Origin: Photorhabdus noenieputensis | Lineage (GTDB): Bacteria > Pseudomonadota > Gammaproteobacteria > Enterobacterales > Enterobacteriaceae | Direction: 5' to 3' | NCBI RefSeq assembly: GCF_018448935.1 | Contig: NZ_RCWC01000003.1 | Location: 62,001-126,000, forward strand | DNA length: 64,000 nt | Part shown: piece after piece, positions 30,092 through 41,489 of the stretch | How positions within the stretch are numbered: position 1 is the stretch's first letter | Layout: every line of letters starts with the position of its first letter | Made by a program: the position numbers and the translations under genes | Notes under the pieces: generated by a model | What the model saw: only the letters and a program-made list of their open reading frames with translations | Told to the model about the DNA's origin: nothing | The model's database searches: none

Positions 30092-31144
30092 TTAAATACG
30101 GACAGCTTGCCCCGAGCTTATTTTTGCCAGCATTCTCTTGCTCATTTTGAGTATATCCATAACCTCATGCACAGCCCCCATTTGTATTGCCGCTCTTGGC
30201 ATACCAAATACCACGCAACTTGCTTCATCCTGCGCCAATGTGTACGCTCCCGCTTGTTTCATCTCCAGTAAACCTGCCGCGCCATCACTGCCCATGCCGG
30301 TTAATAACACTCCAACAGCATTTCTCCCGGCAAATTTAGCCACTGATCGGAACAACACATCCACAGATGGGCGATGACGATTAACAGCCGGCGCATCGGT
30401 GATTAGAACCTGGTAATCAGCACCATTGCGGCATAGCTCCATATGGCGATCACCCGGAGCAATGTAGGCATGCCCCGGCAAAATCCGCTCACCATTTTCA
30501 GCCTCTTTTACGGTAATTTGGCTAAGTTTATTCAGTCGTTCAGCAAAAGAACGGGTAAAACCAGGTGGCATATGTTGAGTAATGAGTAGTGCCGGGCTGG
30601 TAACAGGTAACGGTTGCAACAAATTCTTTATTGCTTCCGTCCCTCCAGTAGAAGCACCTACTGCTATCAGTTTTTCACTGGATAACAAAGGCTTAAAACT
30701 TAAAGGAGCAGAACTTACTGACGTGGCTATTGGCACAGATAGTTTGGCCTGTGCTGCTGTCCGTATTTTCTCCGCGATAAGTTCACTGTAAGCCAGCATG
30801 CCTTCACGAATACCCAATTGAGGTTTGGTTACAAAATCAATAGCACCAAGTTCCAATGCCCTTAATGTGATTTCAGATCCTTTGGCTGTCAGAGAAGAGA
30901 TCATAACCACCGGCATTGGCCGTAAACGCATTAATTTTTCCAGAAAATCAATGCCATCCATGCGTGGCATTTCAACATCCAGTGTAAGTACTTGTGGATT
31001 ATGCTTTTTAATCAGATCACGTGCTACCAGTGGATCTGGCGCACAAGCCACTACCTCCATATCCGGGTGACTATTGATGATCTCTCGCATGATTTGACGC
31101 ATAAGCGCTGAATCATCGACACAAAGAACAGTTATTTTATTCAT
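30092..31144 (-). CDS. cheB: CheB methylesterase/glutamine deamidase
   Basis: 350 residues. N-terminal receiver (1-120; VDDSALMRQ, phospho-Asp in [12 protein letters not shown]) and C-terminal methylesterase with the catalytic Ser in [10 protein letters not shown], His in TQHMPPGFT and Asp in [10 protein letters not shown]. It removes receptor methyl groups, giving adaptation together with CheR. The start overlaps the cheR end by 8 bases. Confidence 0.97.
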   Translation of the reverse strand: MNKITVLCVDDSALMRQIMREIINSHPDMEVVACAPDPLVARDLIKKHNPQVLTLDVEMPRMDGIDFLEKLMRLRPMPVVMISSLTAKGSEITLRALELGAIDFVTKPQLGIREGMLAYSELIAEKIRTAAQAKLSVPIATSVSSAPLSFKPLLSSEKLIAVGASTGGTEAIKNLLQPLPVTSPALLITQHMPPGFTRSFAERLNKLSQITVKEAENGERILPGHAYIAPGDRHMELCRNGADYQVLITDAPAVNRHRPSVDVLFRSVAKFAGRNAVGVLLTGMGSDGAAGLLEMKQAGAYTLAQDEASCVVFGMPRAAIQMGAVHEVMDILKMSKRMLAKISSGQAVRI

Positions 31145-32027
31145 GACCTCTCCTTGCCTGGCCTACACCGTAAACGGTCTGTCCTTGCAAGTAGAATTCC
31201 CGGCTTATTTGAGTGACATTTTCAGAATGCCCCGCAAAGAGCAATCCATCGGGTTTTAACAAAGCAACAAAATGGCGCAGTATCCGTTCCTGCGTCTTTT
31301 TATCAAAATAAATCATAACATTACGGCAAAAGATGGCATCAAACTTCTCTTCAAACGGCCAATTGGGATCTAACAGGTTTAGATGCTGGAATGTCACCAT
31401 GTCAGCAAGTTGGGGCCGGACACGAGCATAACCTTCATAAGATCCAACGCCTTTAAAAAAGTAACGCTTTCTCTGTTGATCAGTCAGTTGACGCAATTCA
31501 TCCAATCGATAAACCCCTTTGCGGGCTTTTTCCAGTACATGGGTATCAATATCACTGGCAATAATTTTTACCCGGTGAAAACGCTCCCCCAACACATCGC
31601 TTAGCGTCATGGCAATCGAATAGGGCTCTTCTCCTGTCGATGCCGCGGCACTCCATACCCGGTACGATCCATTCTTCTTACTTGCATGTTTAGCTAACAG
31701 AGGAAAATGATGAGCTTCCCTGAAAAAAGCCGTCAGGTTAGTTGTTAACGCATTGACAAATTCCTGCCACTCCTCGCTATTCATGTCGTTTTCAAGAATG
31801 AACAGGTATTGCCCAAAATCACGTATTCCAAGGGTACGCAAACGCCGAATTAAACGGTTGTAAACCATCTCCCGTTTATGCGCGGCCAGCACAATACCTG
31901 CACGTTGATATATAAGCTGACAGATACGCTTAAAATGCGCATCTGACATGGTATAACGCTGAATCATGTGATTCAGTGGCGAAGACGGCAAACTACTTGT
32001 CGCTGAAACAATTAAATTTGATTTCAT
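31137..32027 (-). CDS. cheR: CheR chemoreceptor methyltransferase
   Basis: 296 residues. N-terminal helical domain (about 25-95) and SAM-binding methyltransferase domain with [13 protein letters not shown] and [10 protein letters not shown]. It methylates Glu residues of the chemoreceptors and docks on the NWETF tail present on the receptor encoded at 33722-35425. The gap to the upstream receptor gene is 6 bases and it overlaps cheB. The first 22 codons are longer than in E. coli, so an internal ATG ([12 protein letters not shown]) is a possible start. Confidence 0.95.
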   Translation of the reverse strand: MKSNLIVSATSSLPSSPLNHMIQRYTMSDAHFKRICQLIYQRAGIVLAAHKREMVYNRLIRRLRTLGIRDFGQYLFILENDMNSEEWQEFVNALTTNLTAFFREAHHFPLLAKHASKKNGSYRVWSAAASTGEEPYSIAMTLSDVLGERFHRVKIIASDIDTHVLEKARKGVYRLDELRQLTDQQRKRYFFKGVGSYEGYARVRPQLADMVTFQHLNLLDPNWPFEEKFDAIFCRNVMIYFDKKTQERILRHFVALLKPDGLLFAGHSENVTQISREFYLQGQTVYGVGQARRGHE

Positions 32028-32033
32028 CTGGCC

Positions 32034-33668
32034 TCAGCGAGTCTGACTGACTGCCCCTTCGCTATCCGCAGACCTCAGCGTCAGTGAAAGTTCATTTTCA
32101 ATCTTATTTTCTGAATTATCTGGTAACTCAAACTGTGCCACTATTTGCACCAAAATATCTGCCTGATCTTCAAGTGCCGCCGCTGCCGCGGCTGACTGTT
32201 CAACCAATGCAGCGTTCTGCTGAGTAACCTGATCCATCTGTGTAACAGCTTGTGCTACCTGATGAATACCCCGACTTTGCTCATCAGATGCCGCAGCAAT
32301 TTCAGCCATCAGATCTGTGACTTGGTTCACAGAAACAACCAATTCATTCATGGTTTTTCCTGCATGGCTAACTAATTCAGAACCTTGGCTTACCCGTTGA
32401 ACGGATTCACTAATTAACGTTTTAATCTCTTTCGCTGCTTCGGCACTTCGCTGAGCAAGGTCTCTCACTTCGCCAGCAACAACAGAGAAACCTCGGCCTT
32501 GTTCTCCTGCCCGCGCGGCTTCTACCGCGGCATTCAGTGCCAGAATATTGGTCTGAAATGCAATACCATCAATAACGCTGATAATGGCACTGATTTTCTG
32601 TGAGCTATTGGCAATTGCATCCATTGTTTCCACAACATCAACTGTCAGTTCTCCACCTTTAGAGGCTGTCTTCGATGCAGATACCGCCAATTCACTGGCC
32701 TGACGAGCATTTTCCGCATTCTGACGCACAGTTGCAGTCAGTTGTTCCATACTGGCGGCTGTTTCTTCCAGTGATGCCGCTTGCTCTTCAGTGCGGGAAG
32801 AAAGATCGGTATTACCCTGAGTAATTTCCTGAATACCGCTATACATCAAATTAGTATTCTCTTTTACCAAAGTGATGGAATTAACCAGTGAGCGTTGCAT
32901 TTCACGTAATTTGAGGAACACTTCACCAATTTCATCTTGGGTGAAAACAGAAACTTCTTTATTGAGTTTTCCTTCCGCAACATTCTGGAAGTGACTACGC
33001 ATATTGGCAAAAGGTCTGAGCAGATTCTTTTTTAACCACCAATGAGCCGCCCAGGCAACAACCAGAACCATTAAGATCGCACCTGCAAACATGGCAACTG
33101 AAATTCGGTAATAAAGACGACCATCTTGAACAGCGGTTGTAATCTCCTCTCCGATATACTGCATATAATGATTGAAATCGGACTCAAGTTGCTGCTGATA
33201 CTTTTCTGTCGGCTGGTTTAAGAATGCATCATAATTACCACTTTCTAAAAACACCGAAAGCTCTCTAAGCGCTCCGATATATTCTTTATAACTGGTCTCT
33301 ACCGAGGCCAATAATACGCTACTGCCATCCTCTTCATTTAATTTAGGTAGCGCAATAAACTCGGCAAAATGCATCTCAGCTCTATCCAAGGTCTCCTTAA
33401 CATTAGCGACCATACTCTCAATGTGAGATTCAGATTGTTGCAGCGTTTTCCCTACAGCGATTCGATTCAGTGTATTACGCGATTGCAGCAAAGCTGCCCA
33501 GCTCAATCCTAAGGTATCCCTCTTCTGTGTCCCCAGATCGATTCGTTCAATATAAGATTGATCTGCGTGAATGATTCCAAGTGATAAACCACTTGAGATT
33601 ATCTGCATTACACAAAACATCATCAGTAACAGATATAAACTGGTTGATATACGAAGCCTGCCTAACAT
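32034..33668 (-). CDS. Methyl-accepting chemotaxis protein without CheR-docking tail
   Basis: 544 residues. TM1 at about 10-32, periplasmic four-helix sensor (33-190), TM2 (about 191-212), HAMP (213-265), and a cytoplasmic methylation/signalling hairpin with the conserved tip ([20 protein letters not shown]). The C-terminus ends in EGAVSQTR, with no NWETF pentapeptide, as in low-abundance receptors such as Trg and Tap. The ligand cannot be told. A second receptor of the same plan lies upstream; the two probably arose by duplication. Confidence 0.92.
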   Translation of the reverse strand: MLGRLRISTSLYLLLMMFCVMQIISSGLSLGIIHADQSYIERIDLGTQKRDTLGLSWAALLQSRNTLNRIAVGKTLQQSESHIESMVANVKETLDRAEMHFAEFIALPKLNEEDGSSVLLASVETSYKEYIGALRELSVFLESGNYDAFLNQPTEKYQQQLESDFNHYMQYIGEEITTAVQDGRLYYRISVAMFAGAILMVLVVAWAAHWWLKKNLLRPFANMRSHFQNVAEGKLNKEVSVFTQDEIGEVFLKLREMQRSLVNSITLVKENTNLMYSGIQEITQGNTDLSSRTEEQAASLEETAASMEQLTATVRQNAENARQASELAVSASKTASKGGELTVDVVETMDAIANSSQKISAIISVIDGIAFQTNILALNAAVEAARAGEQGRGFSVVAGEVRDLAQRSAEAAKEIKTLISESVQRVSQGSELVSHAGKTMNELVVSVNQVTDLMAEIAAASDEQSRGIHQVAQAVTQMDQVTQQNAALVEQSAAAAAALEDQADILVQIVAQFELPDNSENKIENELSLTLRSADSEGAVSQTR

Positions 33669-33721
33669 GTAATCACCTCTGTTAACGGCTGCATATGCAG
33701 CCGCAGTTATCGCTTAGTGTT

Positions 33722-35425
33722 TTAAAATGTTTCCCAATTAGCTTGTTCTTCCACATTGTTGACTTTCTTCAACACCGGTGGATTCGATTTAGCAGGAGGA
33801 GTCTTAACCACAGGCAAATGCTCAATTTTCATTTCGGGTTGAGATTTATCGTCAAGATTCGGTAATTGGAATAGAGAAACCAGTTTCTTCAATCCAGCCG
33901 CTTGATCTTCCAGTGCAGCCGCAGCCGCAGCGGATTGCTCAACTAAAGCAGCATTTTGTTGTGTTACACGATCCATTTCGGAGATAGCCAGACCAACCTG
34001 AGTTATCCCTCTGCTTTGTTCATCGGATGCAGATGCAATTTCACCCATAATGTCAGTTACACGAGTGACTGAACTGACAATGTTATTCATTGTTTCACCG
34101 GCGCTCTCAACCAAGACTGAACCGGTATCCGCACGGCTTACTGAATCTTCTATTAATGCTTTGATCTCTTTTGCCGCCTCAGCACTACGCTGTGCGAGAT
34201 TACGCACTTCGCCTGCCACAACCGCAAAACCTCGCCCATGTTCACCGGCGCGTGCGGCTTCCACCGCGGCATTCAGCGCCAAGATGTTAGTCTGGAACGC
34301 AATAGCATCAATAACACTGGTAATATCGGAAATCTTCTGAGAACTGCCGGCAATTTCACGCATGGTCTGTACAACATTCGCTACAACTTTCCCACCCTGG
34401 CGGGCAACGTCAGAAGCACTATCAGCCAAGTTACTTGCCTGACGAGCATTTTCTGCGTTTTGACGTACAGTTGCGGTCAATTGTTCCATACTGGCGGCGG
34501 TTTCTTCCAAAGAAGCAACCTGTTCCTCAGTGCGTGAGGAAAGATCATTATTCCCTGCGGCAATCTCACTGGTTCCGTTATAAATACCTTCGCTGCTCTG
34601 ACGAACACTAGTGACAGTAGTGATAAATTCTTTTTGCATATGTTTCAGGCCAATGGCTAACGTACTCATCTCATTTCTGCCTGAAACAGTAATATTTTGC
34701 GTCAAATCACCGGTAGAAAGCGCCTTAATGTTCTCCAATAATTTGTTTAATGGATTAATCAGACTATGTTTGATGCTAACCCAACTAAAAATCATGGCTG
34801 AAACCAGAATCAGCATGATAATACCCAACATAATCATCGCATTTCTGTAGGAGATATTCGCATCAAATACAACATCAGAATAGAGATGATCGTTTTGGGT
34901 CAAATAGAAGTTATATTCTTCCTCGAAAGCACTCTGATATTTGCCCGTTGGCTGGTTGAAAAATTCTACCGTCCGATCATGTTCAATCAGAACAATGAGT
35001 TCATGCAGTGCTGAAATATAAACATCATAGGTTTTTTTAAGACGATTAAGACTTTCTGATTCATGAATCGGCAATTTAGCGGTTTGTTCATATTGTTCAA
35101 AGCGCTGTTCTGCTATAGACAAGTTACTTCTGGCATCAGTCAGTAACTGTTCTAATGTGTAGTAATTATCGACACCCTTGACACCCTCATCTTTTTGCAT
35201 CATGTAGCGAATGCCAGCACGATTCAAACTGTTACGAGCTTGTAACAAATTAACCCAAGTGTCATTTAAAAATGTCTGCTGTTCACGCATTTTATCCAGT
35301 ATTTCTAGGTTTTCTTTGTTACTTTTCAACTCATGGAAGAAAAGTCCCCCGGATATAAATTGCAAAGCACCAAATAATATGATGACCGCCATCAGTCCGG
35401 TCACTATTTTCATTCGGTTAAACAT
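33722..35425 (-). CDS. Methyl-accepting chemotaxis protein with NWETF tail (Tsr/Tar class)
   Basis: 567 residues. TM1 (about 7-30), periplasmic sensor domain (31-190), TM2 (about 191-213), HAMP, and a signalling domain with the universal tip ([20 protein letters not shown]). The last five residues are NWETF, the CheR/CheB docking peptide of high-abundance receptors. Three Glu/Gln-rich methylation helices flank the tip. A perfect sigma-28 promoter sits 36 bases before the ATG. Ligand unknown; serine or aspartate sensing is possible by analogy with Tsr/Tar but not shown. Confidence 0.93.
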   Translation of the reverse strand: MFNRMKIVTGLMAVIILFGALQFISGGLFFHELKSNKENLEILDKMREQQTFLNDTWVNLLQARNSLNRAGIRYMMQKDEGVKGVDNYYTLEQLLTDARSNLSIAEQRFEQYEQTAKLPIHESESLNRLKKTYDVYISALHELIVLIEHDRTVEFFNQPTGKYQSAFEEEYNFYLTQNDHLYSDVVFDANISYRNAMIMLGIIMLILVSAMIFSWVSIKHSLINPLNKLLENIKALSTGDLTQNITVSGRNEMSTLAIGLKHMQKEFITTVTSVRQSSEGIYNGTSEIAAGNNDLSSRTEEQVASLEETAASMEQLTATVRQNAENARQASNLADSASDVARQGGKVVANVVQTMREIAGSSQKISDITSVIDAIAFQTNILALNAAVEAARAGEHGRGFAVVAGEVRNLAQRSAEAAKEIKALIEDSVSRADTGSVLVESAGETMNNIVSSVTRVTDIMGEIASASDEQSRGITQVGLAISEMDRVTQQNAALVEQSAAAAAALEDQAAGLKKLVSLFQLPNLDDKSQPEMKIEHLPVVKTPPAKSNPPVLKKVNNVEEQANWETF

Positions 35426-35460
35426 GTTTTCCCTTTTTACAATAGATCAGCATGGCTCTG

Positions 35461-35487
35461 TTATCGGCATCACCAAAGGAAACTTTA
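35461..35487 (-). promoter_or_regulatory. Sigma-28 (FliA) class-3 flagellar promoter
   Basis: On the minus strand: TAAA, 15-base spacer, GCCGATAA, a perfect match to the enteric FliA consensus. It is placed to transcribe the first chemoreceptor gene (ATG at 35425) and the genes behind it through cheZ. Confidence 0.9.
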
Positions 35488-35593
35488 CTGGTTGAATAAA
35501 AGAAATTTGAATATTTTTCTGATCTGGACTTAACGGGGGAATATAGACAAAAAGTAGCTGCCATCTGTCGATGATGGCAGTCATATTTAATGA

Positions 35594-36091
35594 TCAGTTT
35601 TTAGCCACTGAATCTACCAACGCCATCTCTTCACTATTAAGCAGTTTTTCGATATCCACTAAAATCAGCATGCGATCATCAAGTGAACCCAATCCGGTTA
35701 GATATTCGGTAGATAATGTTACTGCAAATTCAGGTGCCGGACAGATTTGTTCAGCTTTGAGCGATAAGACATCCGAAACACCATCAACTACAATACCGAC
35801 CACCCGGTTTAACAGATTCAAAACAATAACAACGGTATTATCATTATAGGTAACCGTTTCCTGAGCAAATTTAATTCTCAGGTCAATAATAGGCACAATA
35901 ACACCACGTAGATTGGTTATTCCTTTAATGAATGCCGGAGTATTCGCAATACGAGTAACCTGATCATAGCCCCGGATCTCCTGTACTTTCAGTATTTCGA
36001 TACCATACTCTTCATCACCGAGGGTAAAAACCAAATATCCTTCCCCGGCAGTTTCTCCTGACAATTTATTAAACGCTTCTATGGCCGACAT
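35594..36091 (-). CDS. cheW: Chemotaxis coupling protein CheW
   Basis: 165 residues, nearly collinear with E. coli Che[66 protein letters not shown]. It bridges receptors and CheA at the cytoplasmic array. The start is the ATG at 36091, behind AAAGGTAAG; the longer GTG at 36106 overlaps that ribosome-binding site and is unlikely. Confidence 0.97.
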   Translation of the reverse strand: MSAIEAFNKLSGETAGEGYLVFTLGDEEYGIEILKVQEIRGYDQVTRIANTPAFIKGITNLRGVIVPIIDLRIKFAQETVTYNDNTVVIVLNLLNRVVGIVVDGVSDVLSLKAEQICPAPEFAVTLSTEYLTGLGSLDDRMLILVDIEKLLNSEEMALVDSVAKN

Positions 36092-36151
36092 GATCTTACC
36101 TTTCACTGTGAGATTAACGATTTTCCATGAGGATTCCTCCTCATTCAGTGC

Positions 36152-38179
36152 TTATTTTTTAGCTTTACTGAGTGCCAATTGGTCATGATTGAGCTGCTGC
36201 AAGGCAGAAACATCAACAATCAACGCCACACTGCCATCTCCCATAATTGTGGCAGCGGAGATCCCGGGTACTTTGCGATAGTTACTTTCGATATTTTTCA
36301 CAACCACCTGATGCTGCCCAACTAATTGATCAACCAGCAAGGCATAACGACGGCCGGCACTTTGCACTATCACAACAATCCCTTTCGTCGGATCTATTTT
36401 TGCATCAGGAATATCAAAGACTCGATATAACTTAATCAGTGGCAAGTATTCTCCTCTGACATGCAGTAATTTTTCATCGCCAGCTAGAGGATAAATATCT
36501 TCTTCCTGCGGTTGAAGAGAACTCACCACCGCACTCAATGGCAAAATAAACACTTCGTCATTAACTTTCACTGACATACCATCAAGAATTGCCAGTGTCA
36601 GGGGTAACAAAATCCGCGTCACTGTCCCTTTACCGGCCTGGAAGTTAATCTGGATTTGTCCGCCCATTTCCTGAATATTCCGCTTAACCACATCCATTCC
36701 TACACCGCGGCCAGACACATCTGTTACAACTTCAGCCGTGGAAAAACCAGGAGCGAAAATCAACATGGCAACCTCTTCATTGCTCATGTTTTCACTAACC
36801 GACAATCCTTGTGACATCGCTTTAGCCAGAATCTTTTCACGATTTAGCCCGGTACCGTCATCCACGACTTCAATACAGATATTTCCTCCCTGATGTTCAG
36901 CAGAAAGTGTCAAATTGCCTGTTTCAGGTTTGCCCACAGCAAGCCGAGCTTCTGGTTCTTCAATACCATGATCCAGACTGTTACGGACTAGATGAGTCAG
37001 GGGATCAATAATGCGCTCGATTAAACTCTTATCCAACTCAGTGGAACTGCCTACTAAAGTTAGATCCACTTTTTTATTCAGTTTGCTAGCCAGATCCCTG
37101 ACTAAACGCGGGTAACGGCTGAACACATATTCCATTGGCATCATACGGATAGACATCACAGATTCTTGCAAATCTCTGGAATTTCTCTGTAACTGAACCA
37201 TGCAATTTAGCAAATCACCATGTGAAGTCGGTTCAAGAGCGTTACAATGCTGAGCCAACATAGATTGGGTAATAACCAATTCACCAACCAAGTTTATCAG
37301 TTGATCAACCTTCTCAACCGCAACCCGAATACTGGAAGATTCTGCCCGCTGACGTGGCGATCCAGCCGGTGGTGTCGGCGCAGGGCGTCCGACAGGAGGA
37401 GTAGAACCTTTTTCCGGCGTGGTTGTTTTAACGACTTTAGCTGTATCTTGATTTTTAACTTTGTCTTTGGGTTCAGCCACCGGCAAGAAAGTGATCTGTT
37501 CCGGCTCAATAACAAAACAGAGCACCGCAGTGATATCATCCTCTGTGGCTGATGTTACCAATGATACTTCAACGCTATCCCTAGTCTGTTCGGCATCATA
37601 AACTTCCCCCAGATTACTCAACTCATCAAGCATCAGAGAAACTTCACGCTCTTTCAAACCAGAAAGATGAACCCGAACGCTACCTTGCTGGTTCTCAGTC
37701 GCAGCAGGCTCCGATTTTAATTCCGGCTCAGACTCAGGCACCTCTGGCGTCACCGCATCTATAATAGACTCAGCCCCGCCTTCATTCTCTTCCTGTACTT
37801 CCAATGCAAGCTGGCGCAAAGTCTCACAGATGTAGGTAAACGCACTTTCATCCGGCTCCTGAGAACTTTTATAGGCATCCAACTGTTGCTGCATAATATC
37901 TTTCGCTTCTAAAAACAGGTTGATAATATCAGTCGTCAGACTCATTTCATCTCGTCTGGCGCTGTCCAGCAAATTTTCCAGAACATGCGTGGTTTGCTGT
38001 AGTTTGATAAAACCAAAAGTCGCAGCACCACCTTTTATTGAGTGAGCACTACGAAAAATAGCATTCAATTGCTCCTGATCTGGCTCATCAGGATCGAGCT
38101 GCAATAGATGCTGCTCCATATCCTCCAGCAATTCGTCTGCTTCATCAAAAAAGGTCTGATAAAACGCGGTAATATCCAT
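36152..38179 (-). CDS. cheA: Chemotaxis sensor histidine kinase CheA
   Basis: 675 residues. P1 Hpt domain with the phosphorylated His in RSAHSIKGGA (about residue 46), P2 CheY/CheB-binding domain (about 160-230), Pro-rich linker, P3 dimerisation (about 285-350), P4 kinase with N-box (HLVRNSLDHGIEEP), G1 (VVDDGTGL) and G2 (SGRGVGMDVV), and P5 CheW-like domain. It phosphorylates CheY and CheB in response to receptors. It lies 2 bases after motB, in the motAB-cheAW operon. Confidence 0.97.
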   Translation of the reverse strand: MDITAFYQTFFDEADELLEDMEQHLLQLDPDEPDQEQLNAIFRSAHSIKGGAATFGFIKLQQTTHVLENLLDSARRDEMSLTTDIINLFLEAKDIMQQQLDAYKSSQEPDESAFTYICETLRQLALEVQEENEGGAESIIDAVTPEVPESEPELKSEPAATENQQGSVRVHLSGLKEREVSLMLDELSNLGEVYDAEQTRDSVEVSLVTSATEDDITAVLCFVIEPEQITFLPVAEPKDKVKNQDTAKVVKTTTPEKGSTPPVGRPAPTPPAGSPRQRAESSSIRVAVEKVDQLINLVGELVITQSMLAQHCNALEPTSHGDLLNCMVQLQRNSRDLQESVMSIRMMPMEYVFSRYPRLVRDLASKLNKKVDLTLVGSSTELDKSLIERIIDPLTHLVRNSLDHGIEEPEARLAVGKPETGNLTLSAEHQGGNICIEVVDDGTGLNREKILAKAMSQGLSVSENMSNEEVAMLIFAPGFSTAEVVTDVSGRGVGMDVVKRNIQEMGGQIQINFQAGKGTVTRILLPLTLAILDGMSVKVNDEVFILPLSAVVSSLQPQEEDIYPLAGDEKLLHVRGEYLPLIKLYRVFDIPDAKIDPTKGIVVIVQSAGRRYALLVDQLVGQHQVVVKNIESNYRKVPGISAATIMGDGSVALIVDVSALQQLNHDQLALSKAKK

Positions 38180-38181
38180 TG

Positions 38182-39177
38182 TTACTTTGTCACCTTGGTC
38201 GGTACACGATTAGGTTCAGCACTCAGTGGTGCTGGCTGGGCTAATACTGTGATTTCATTGGACTGTTGTGTTGGCCTACTTTCAGCCGAATCCTTTCCAA
38301 TCACCTCGTGAATTTCCTTACTATCATTAATAATCAAGGAATCGCTGCCGGTGTTTTGCTGTTCAATCCGCTCTTCCGCTTGTTTATTGAGCACTAAAAT
38401 ACTGATGCGACGGTTAACCGGTGCACTGGCATCTTCCTGTTTCAGGCGAACCGTTGCAGCCATGCCAACTACCCGCAATATCTTTTCTTCATCTAGCCCA
38501 CCTAGCAACAGCTCTCTCCTTGATGCATTCGCCCGATCTGCGGAGAGTTCCCAGTTACTGTAACCGCGTTCACCATTGGCATATTTCAAGTCGTCGGTAT
38601 GACCGGATAAGCTGATTTTATTGGGAATATCGTTCAAGATTGGTGCAATAGCCCGCAAAATGTCACTCATGTAACTTTCAACTTTTGCACTGCCAACCAT
38701 AAACATTGGCCGGTTCTCCCGGTCAATAATCTGGATACGCAGCCCTTCATCCATCATGTCAATCAACAGATGTGGACGTAATGCTTTAAGGCGAGGATCA
38801 GTAATGATCAATTGATCAAGTTGCTCACGCAGCCTATTTAATTTGCGAGCTTCATCATTAGCTTCAACGACTTCAAACTGACGCAGAATATCGCCCTCCT
38901 GATGAAGCACATCTTCCCCCCCTCCTGGAATAGGATTGGAGCTATCACTGCTACGTTCACCTTTATTGATTGCAACTTGTAATGGGGTACGGAAATATTC
39001 TGCAATTCGGGTCAGTTCTTGCGGGCTGGAAATTGCCAGCAGCCACATAACCAGAAAAAATGCCATCATGGCGGTCATAAAATCAGCATAAGCAATCTTC
39101 CATGAACCACCATGATGTTTGATGCCATTTCTTTTACGTCTTTTTACCCTAATGACAGAGACGTTACGCGCCTTCAT
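38182..39177 (-). CDS. motB: Flagellar stator protein MotB
   Basis: 331 residues. Single N-terminal membrane segment (about 29-50) containing the proton-carrying Asp ([19 protein letters not shown]), then a plug region and an OmpA-like peptidoglycan-binding domain (about 150-265; [21 protein letters not shown]). With MotA it forms the proton-driven stator. The gene overlaps motA by 4 bases (ATGA). The C-terminal 60 residues are a low-complexity extension of uncertain role. Confidence 0.97.
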   Translation of the reverse strand: MKARNVSVIRVKRRKRNGIKHHGGSWKIAYADFMTAMMAFFLVMWLLAISSPQELTRIAEYFRTPLQVAINKGERSSDSSNPIPGGGEDVLHQEGDILRQFEVVEANDEARKLNRLREQLDQLIITDPRLKALRPHLLIDMMDEGLRIQIIDRENRPMFMVGSAKVESYMSDILRAIAPILNDIPNKISLSGHTDDLKYANGERGYSNWELSADRANASRRELLLGGLDEEKILRVVGMAATVRLKQEDASAPVNRRISILVLNKQAEERIEQQNTGSDSLIINDSKEIHEVIGKDSAESRPTQQSNEITVLAQPAPLSAEPNRVPTKVTK

Positions 39178-40061
39178 GCTTGTTCTTCAGTTTCTTGCTG
39201 GACTGGTGCTTTTACCCGGCGGACATGTTCTTCCAACTCAGTGAAAGAAGGACGATCTGTGAGGTACAGTGTCTTACGGCCAAATTCAACAGCAATTTGC
39301 GGCGCATAACCATTCAGACTGGATAACAATGTCACTTTAATGCATTGCATCATTTTAATGTGTTCACCGCTGCGTTGACGCAACAATGTTGCCAGCGGAG
39401 AGATAAAACCATATGCCAGCAAAATACCAAGGAATGTCCCAACCATTGCATGAGCAATCAGCACACCAAGCTCTCCTGCCGGGCGATCTGCCGAACCCAA
39501 AGCATTAACAACCCCCATAACAGCAGCGACAATACCAAAAGCAGGAAGAGAATCTCCAACCATCGTCAAACTGGTTGCCGGGATCTCACTTTCCTGTTCA
39601 TAAGTTTCAATTTCCTCATCCATCAAAGCTTCAATTTCATGAGGATTCATATTGCCACTCACAATCAATCGCATGTAGTCAGTGATAAAATCCATCAAAT
39701 GCTTATCCTTAAGCAAACGCGGATACTGGGTGAAAATATCACTTTGCTGAGGATGTTCGATATCTCGCTCTAATGCTAAGACACCATGCATGCGGGATTT
39801 TGCTAGCAACCGGAAAAGTAGCGCCATCAGATCCATATACATCACTTTGTTATATTTAGATCTACGCATTACCTTTGGCAAAACACGCAGTGTTGCCTTA
39901 ATCGCTTTTCCGTTGTTGCCAACAATGAAAGCACCGATACCAGCACCAGTGATAATTAAAAATTCAGCGGGTTGATAAAGTGCGCCCAAATGACCACCTA
40001 CAATCAGGTAACCACCGATTACCGCACCAAAAACTACGATATATCCTAAAAGTACTAACAC
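39174..40061 (-). CDS. motA: Flagellar stator protein MotA
   Basis: 295 residues from the GTG at 40061, exactly the E. coli MotA length; AAAGGAT precedes this start. The open frame upstream to 40223 has no MotA counterpart. Four membrane segments: about 3-25, 33-50, and two in the C-terminal half ([14 protein letters not shown] and [22 protein letters not shown]). The cytoplasmic loop carries the charged residues that contact FliG. Forms the stator with MotB. Confidence 0.96.
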   Translation of the reverse strand: MLVLLGYIVVFGAVIGGYLIVGGHLGALYQPAEFLIITGAGIGAFIVGNNGKAIKATLRVLPKVMRRSKYNKVMYMDLMALLFRLLAKSRMHGVLALERDIEHPQQSDIFTQYPRLLKDKHLMDFITDYMRLIVSGNMNPHEIEALMDEEIETYEQESEIPATSLTMVGDSLPAFGIVAAVMGVVNALGSADRPAGELGVLIAHAMVGTFLGILLAYGFISPLATLLRQRSGEHIKMMQCIKVTLLSSLNGYAPQIAVEFGRKTLYLTDRPSFTELEEHVRRVKAPVQQETEEQA

Positions 40062-40136
40062 GCGATATCCTTTAGCTAAGTTGGCGAGCGGATGGGAAGT
40101 TGAACAGTCTGAATCCAGAATGGTTGCGGTTTCAAT

Positions 40137-40174
40137 ACAGGTTACAGGAGAAAAAGTACTAATCTGTAACCTGT
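40137..40174 (-). terminator. Hairpin between flhC and motA
   Basis: Perfect 11-bp stem ACAGGTTACAG / CTGTAACCTGT with a 16-base loop just downstream of the flhC stop (40198) and before motA. It has no T tail on the minus strand, so it may attenuate or protect rather than fully terminate. Confidence 0.45.
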
Positions 40175-40197
40175 AGGAATAATTTTCCCATTTAAAT

Positions 40198-40779
40198 TCA
40201 TACTGCGTGCTGAGCAAGTCCATCCAGCAGTTGTGAATTAGTATCGGCAGACTGAAAGGAAAGTTTACGTTTTTTTACTGCGCGTGATGGCGGTTGGCAA
40301 AGGCTACAAACAAAGCTATTCACAGGTTGATGAGCATGAGTAATAAAAGTTCCACCACAGGTACGGCACTGCGAAGGTTGTAACATGCCACTGTCGACAA
40401 AACGTACCAGAGTCCAGGCACGAGTCAACGCCAAAACCGGGGCGTCTCCTTCAACAGGGGGACATTGTTCAAGATAGAGTCGATACGCTTTAACAACAGC
40501 TTCTACACCTTCACAATAACCACTCTTGAGTAAAAAACGGTAGGCATTATAGAACATCGATGAATGAATATTCTGTTCCCACGTCATAAACCAATCTGTT
40601 GAAAAAGGCAGCATTCCTTTAGGCGGGGGACTCCCCCTCAACTCCTTATAAAGCTTAATTAATCGCCCTCTGCTCAATTGTGTTTCACTTTCAAGCATTT
40701 GTAATCGTGCCCCCAAAGTGATGAGTTCCATCGCCAACTGTATATCCTTAGCTTCTTGAACTATACTTTTCTCGGCCAT
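40198..40779 (-). CDS. flhC: Flagellar master regulator subunit FlhC
   Basis: 193 residues (E. coli 192). A zinc-binding site of four Cys is visible near the C-terminus ([11 protein letters not shown]...FVCSLC, about residues 138-160). With FlhD it forms the FlhD4C2 activator of class-2 flagellar operons. It lies 3 bases after flhD and is co-transcribed. Confidence 0.97.
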   Translation of the reverse strand: MAEKSIVQEAKDIQLAMELITLGARLQMLESETQLSRGRLIKLYKELRGSPPPKGMLPFSTDWFMTWEQNIHSSMFYNAYRFLLKSGYCEGVEAVVKAYRLYLEQCPPVEGDAPVLALTRAWTLVRFVDSGMLQPSQCRTCGGTFITHAHQPVNSFVCSLCQPPSRAVKKRKLSFQSADTNSQLLDGLAQHAV

Positions 40780-40782
40780 CTC

Positions 40783-41133
40783 TTATGCTCTTTTTTTCAC
40801 TGACGTATCGTCTTTCGAAGATAACTTCTGAAACAAATGAGTAGATAACAAAATGCCTGTATGTATTTGTTGTAAATCATCCACTCGAGATTCCCTAGTA
40901 AGCTGCTGAATAGTTTCACTGTCTTCGAACCGGAAATTACAGACTAATTGATTAGTCTCAGCGAGCTTGACCAACTGAGGTAATGTCAATTCAGACAACG
41001 TATCAGCCATAGAATCACTAATACCTAAACGGAACATCGCTGATGCTTTTTCATGGTTAATTAATCGCTGAGCTAAAAGCAAATACGATAAATTTATGTC
41101 ATAAATATGTTTGAGCAATTCAACCGTACTCAT
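40783..41133 (-). CDS. flhD: Flagellar master regulator subunit FlhD
   Basis: 116 residues, all helical, with the conserved [20 protein letters not shown] start and [31 protein letters not shown] core. Partner of FlhC. The promoter region is long (about 257 bases of predicted leader) and carries an RcsAB box and a CRP site at conserved relative positions. Confidence 0.97.
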   Translation of the reverse strand: MSTVELLKHIYDINLSYLLLAQRLINHEKASAMFRLGISDSMADTLSELTLPQLVKLAETNQLVCNFRFEDSETIQQLTRESRVDDLQQIHTGILLSTHLFQKLSSKDDTSVKKRA

Positions 41134-41372
41134 TTCTCTATCCCGTCCGATTACATTAAAAAATCAGTTAAGTGTTCGAAAAACCACTCGTGACAAAATT
41201 CCTAAAATAGCTTAGGGATTAATAATCTCTTACATAACTAAAATATACAGGCTTAGTCAGAGCAGTAACCATCCTTTGTATTACTTTTGATTCATCCAAC
41301 TTCAAAAATATTACGGTAGTGAGCTACAAAAGTATTATTGCGTTACCTGATATAACATTTTTCATTGGCGAT

Positions 41373-41386
41373 TAAGAATATTCTTA
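41373..41386. promoter_or_regulatory. RcsAB box of the flhDC promoter
   Basis: TAAGAATATTCTTA, a perfect palindrome (extended to ATTAAGAATATTCTTAAT, 41371-41388) and an excellent match to the RcsAB-box consensus. Its centre is 83 bases from the CRP-site centre, the spacing I recall for E. coli flhDC, where Rcs represses motility. It predicts +1 near 41390 with a TAAAGT -10 at 41397-41402 (minus strand). Confidence 0.8.
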
Positions 41387-41454
41387 ATGCGGAACAACTT
41401 TACTCCTGAATCATCAACTTATACAACGGAAAGAGGGCGCAATTTTAAATACTA

Positions 41455-41470
41455 TGTGACATAACTCACA
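41455..41470. promoter_or_regulatory. CRP-binding site of the flhDC promoter
   Basis: TGTGACATAACTCACA: both conserved half sites (TGTGA-N6-TCACA) are perfect. Position relative to the RcsAB box suggests activation from about -72, as known for enteric flhDC. Confidence 0.85.
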
Positions 41471-41489
41471 AAAACAACGGCTTTTAATA

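Noticed and set aside
39174..40223. 349-residue version of MotA
   Set aside because: The extra 54 residues have no MotA counterpart; the GTG at 40061 has a good ribosome-binding site and gives exactly 295 residues.
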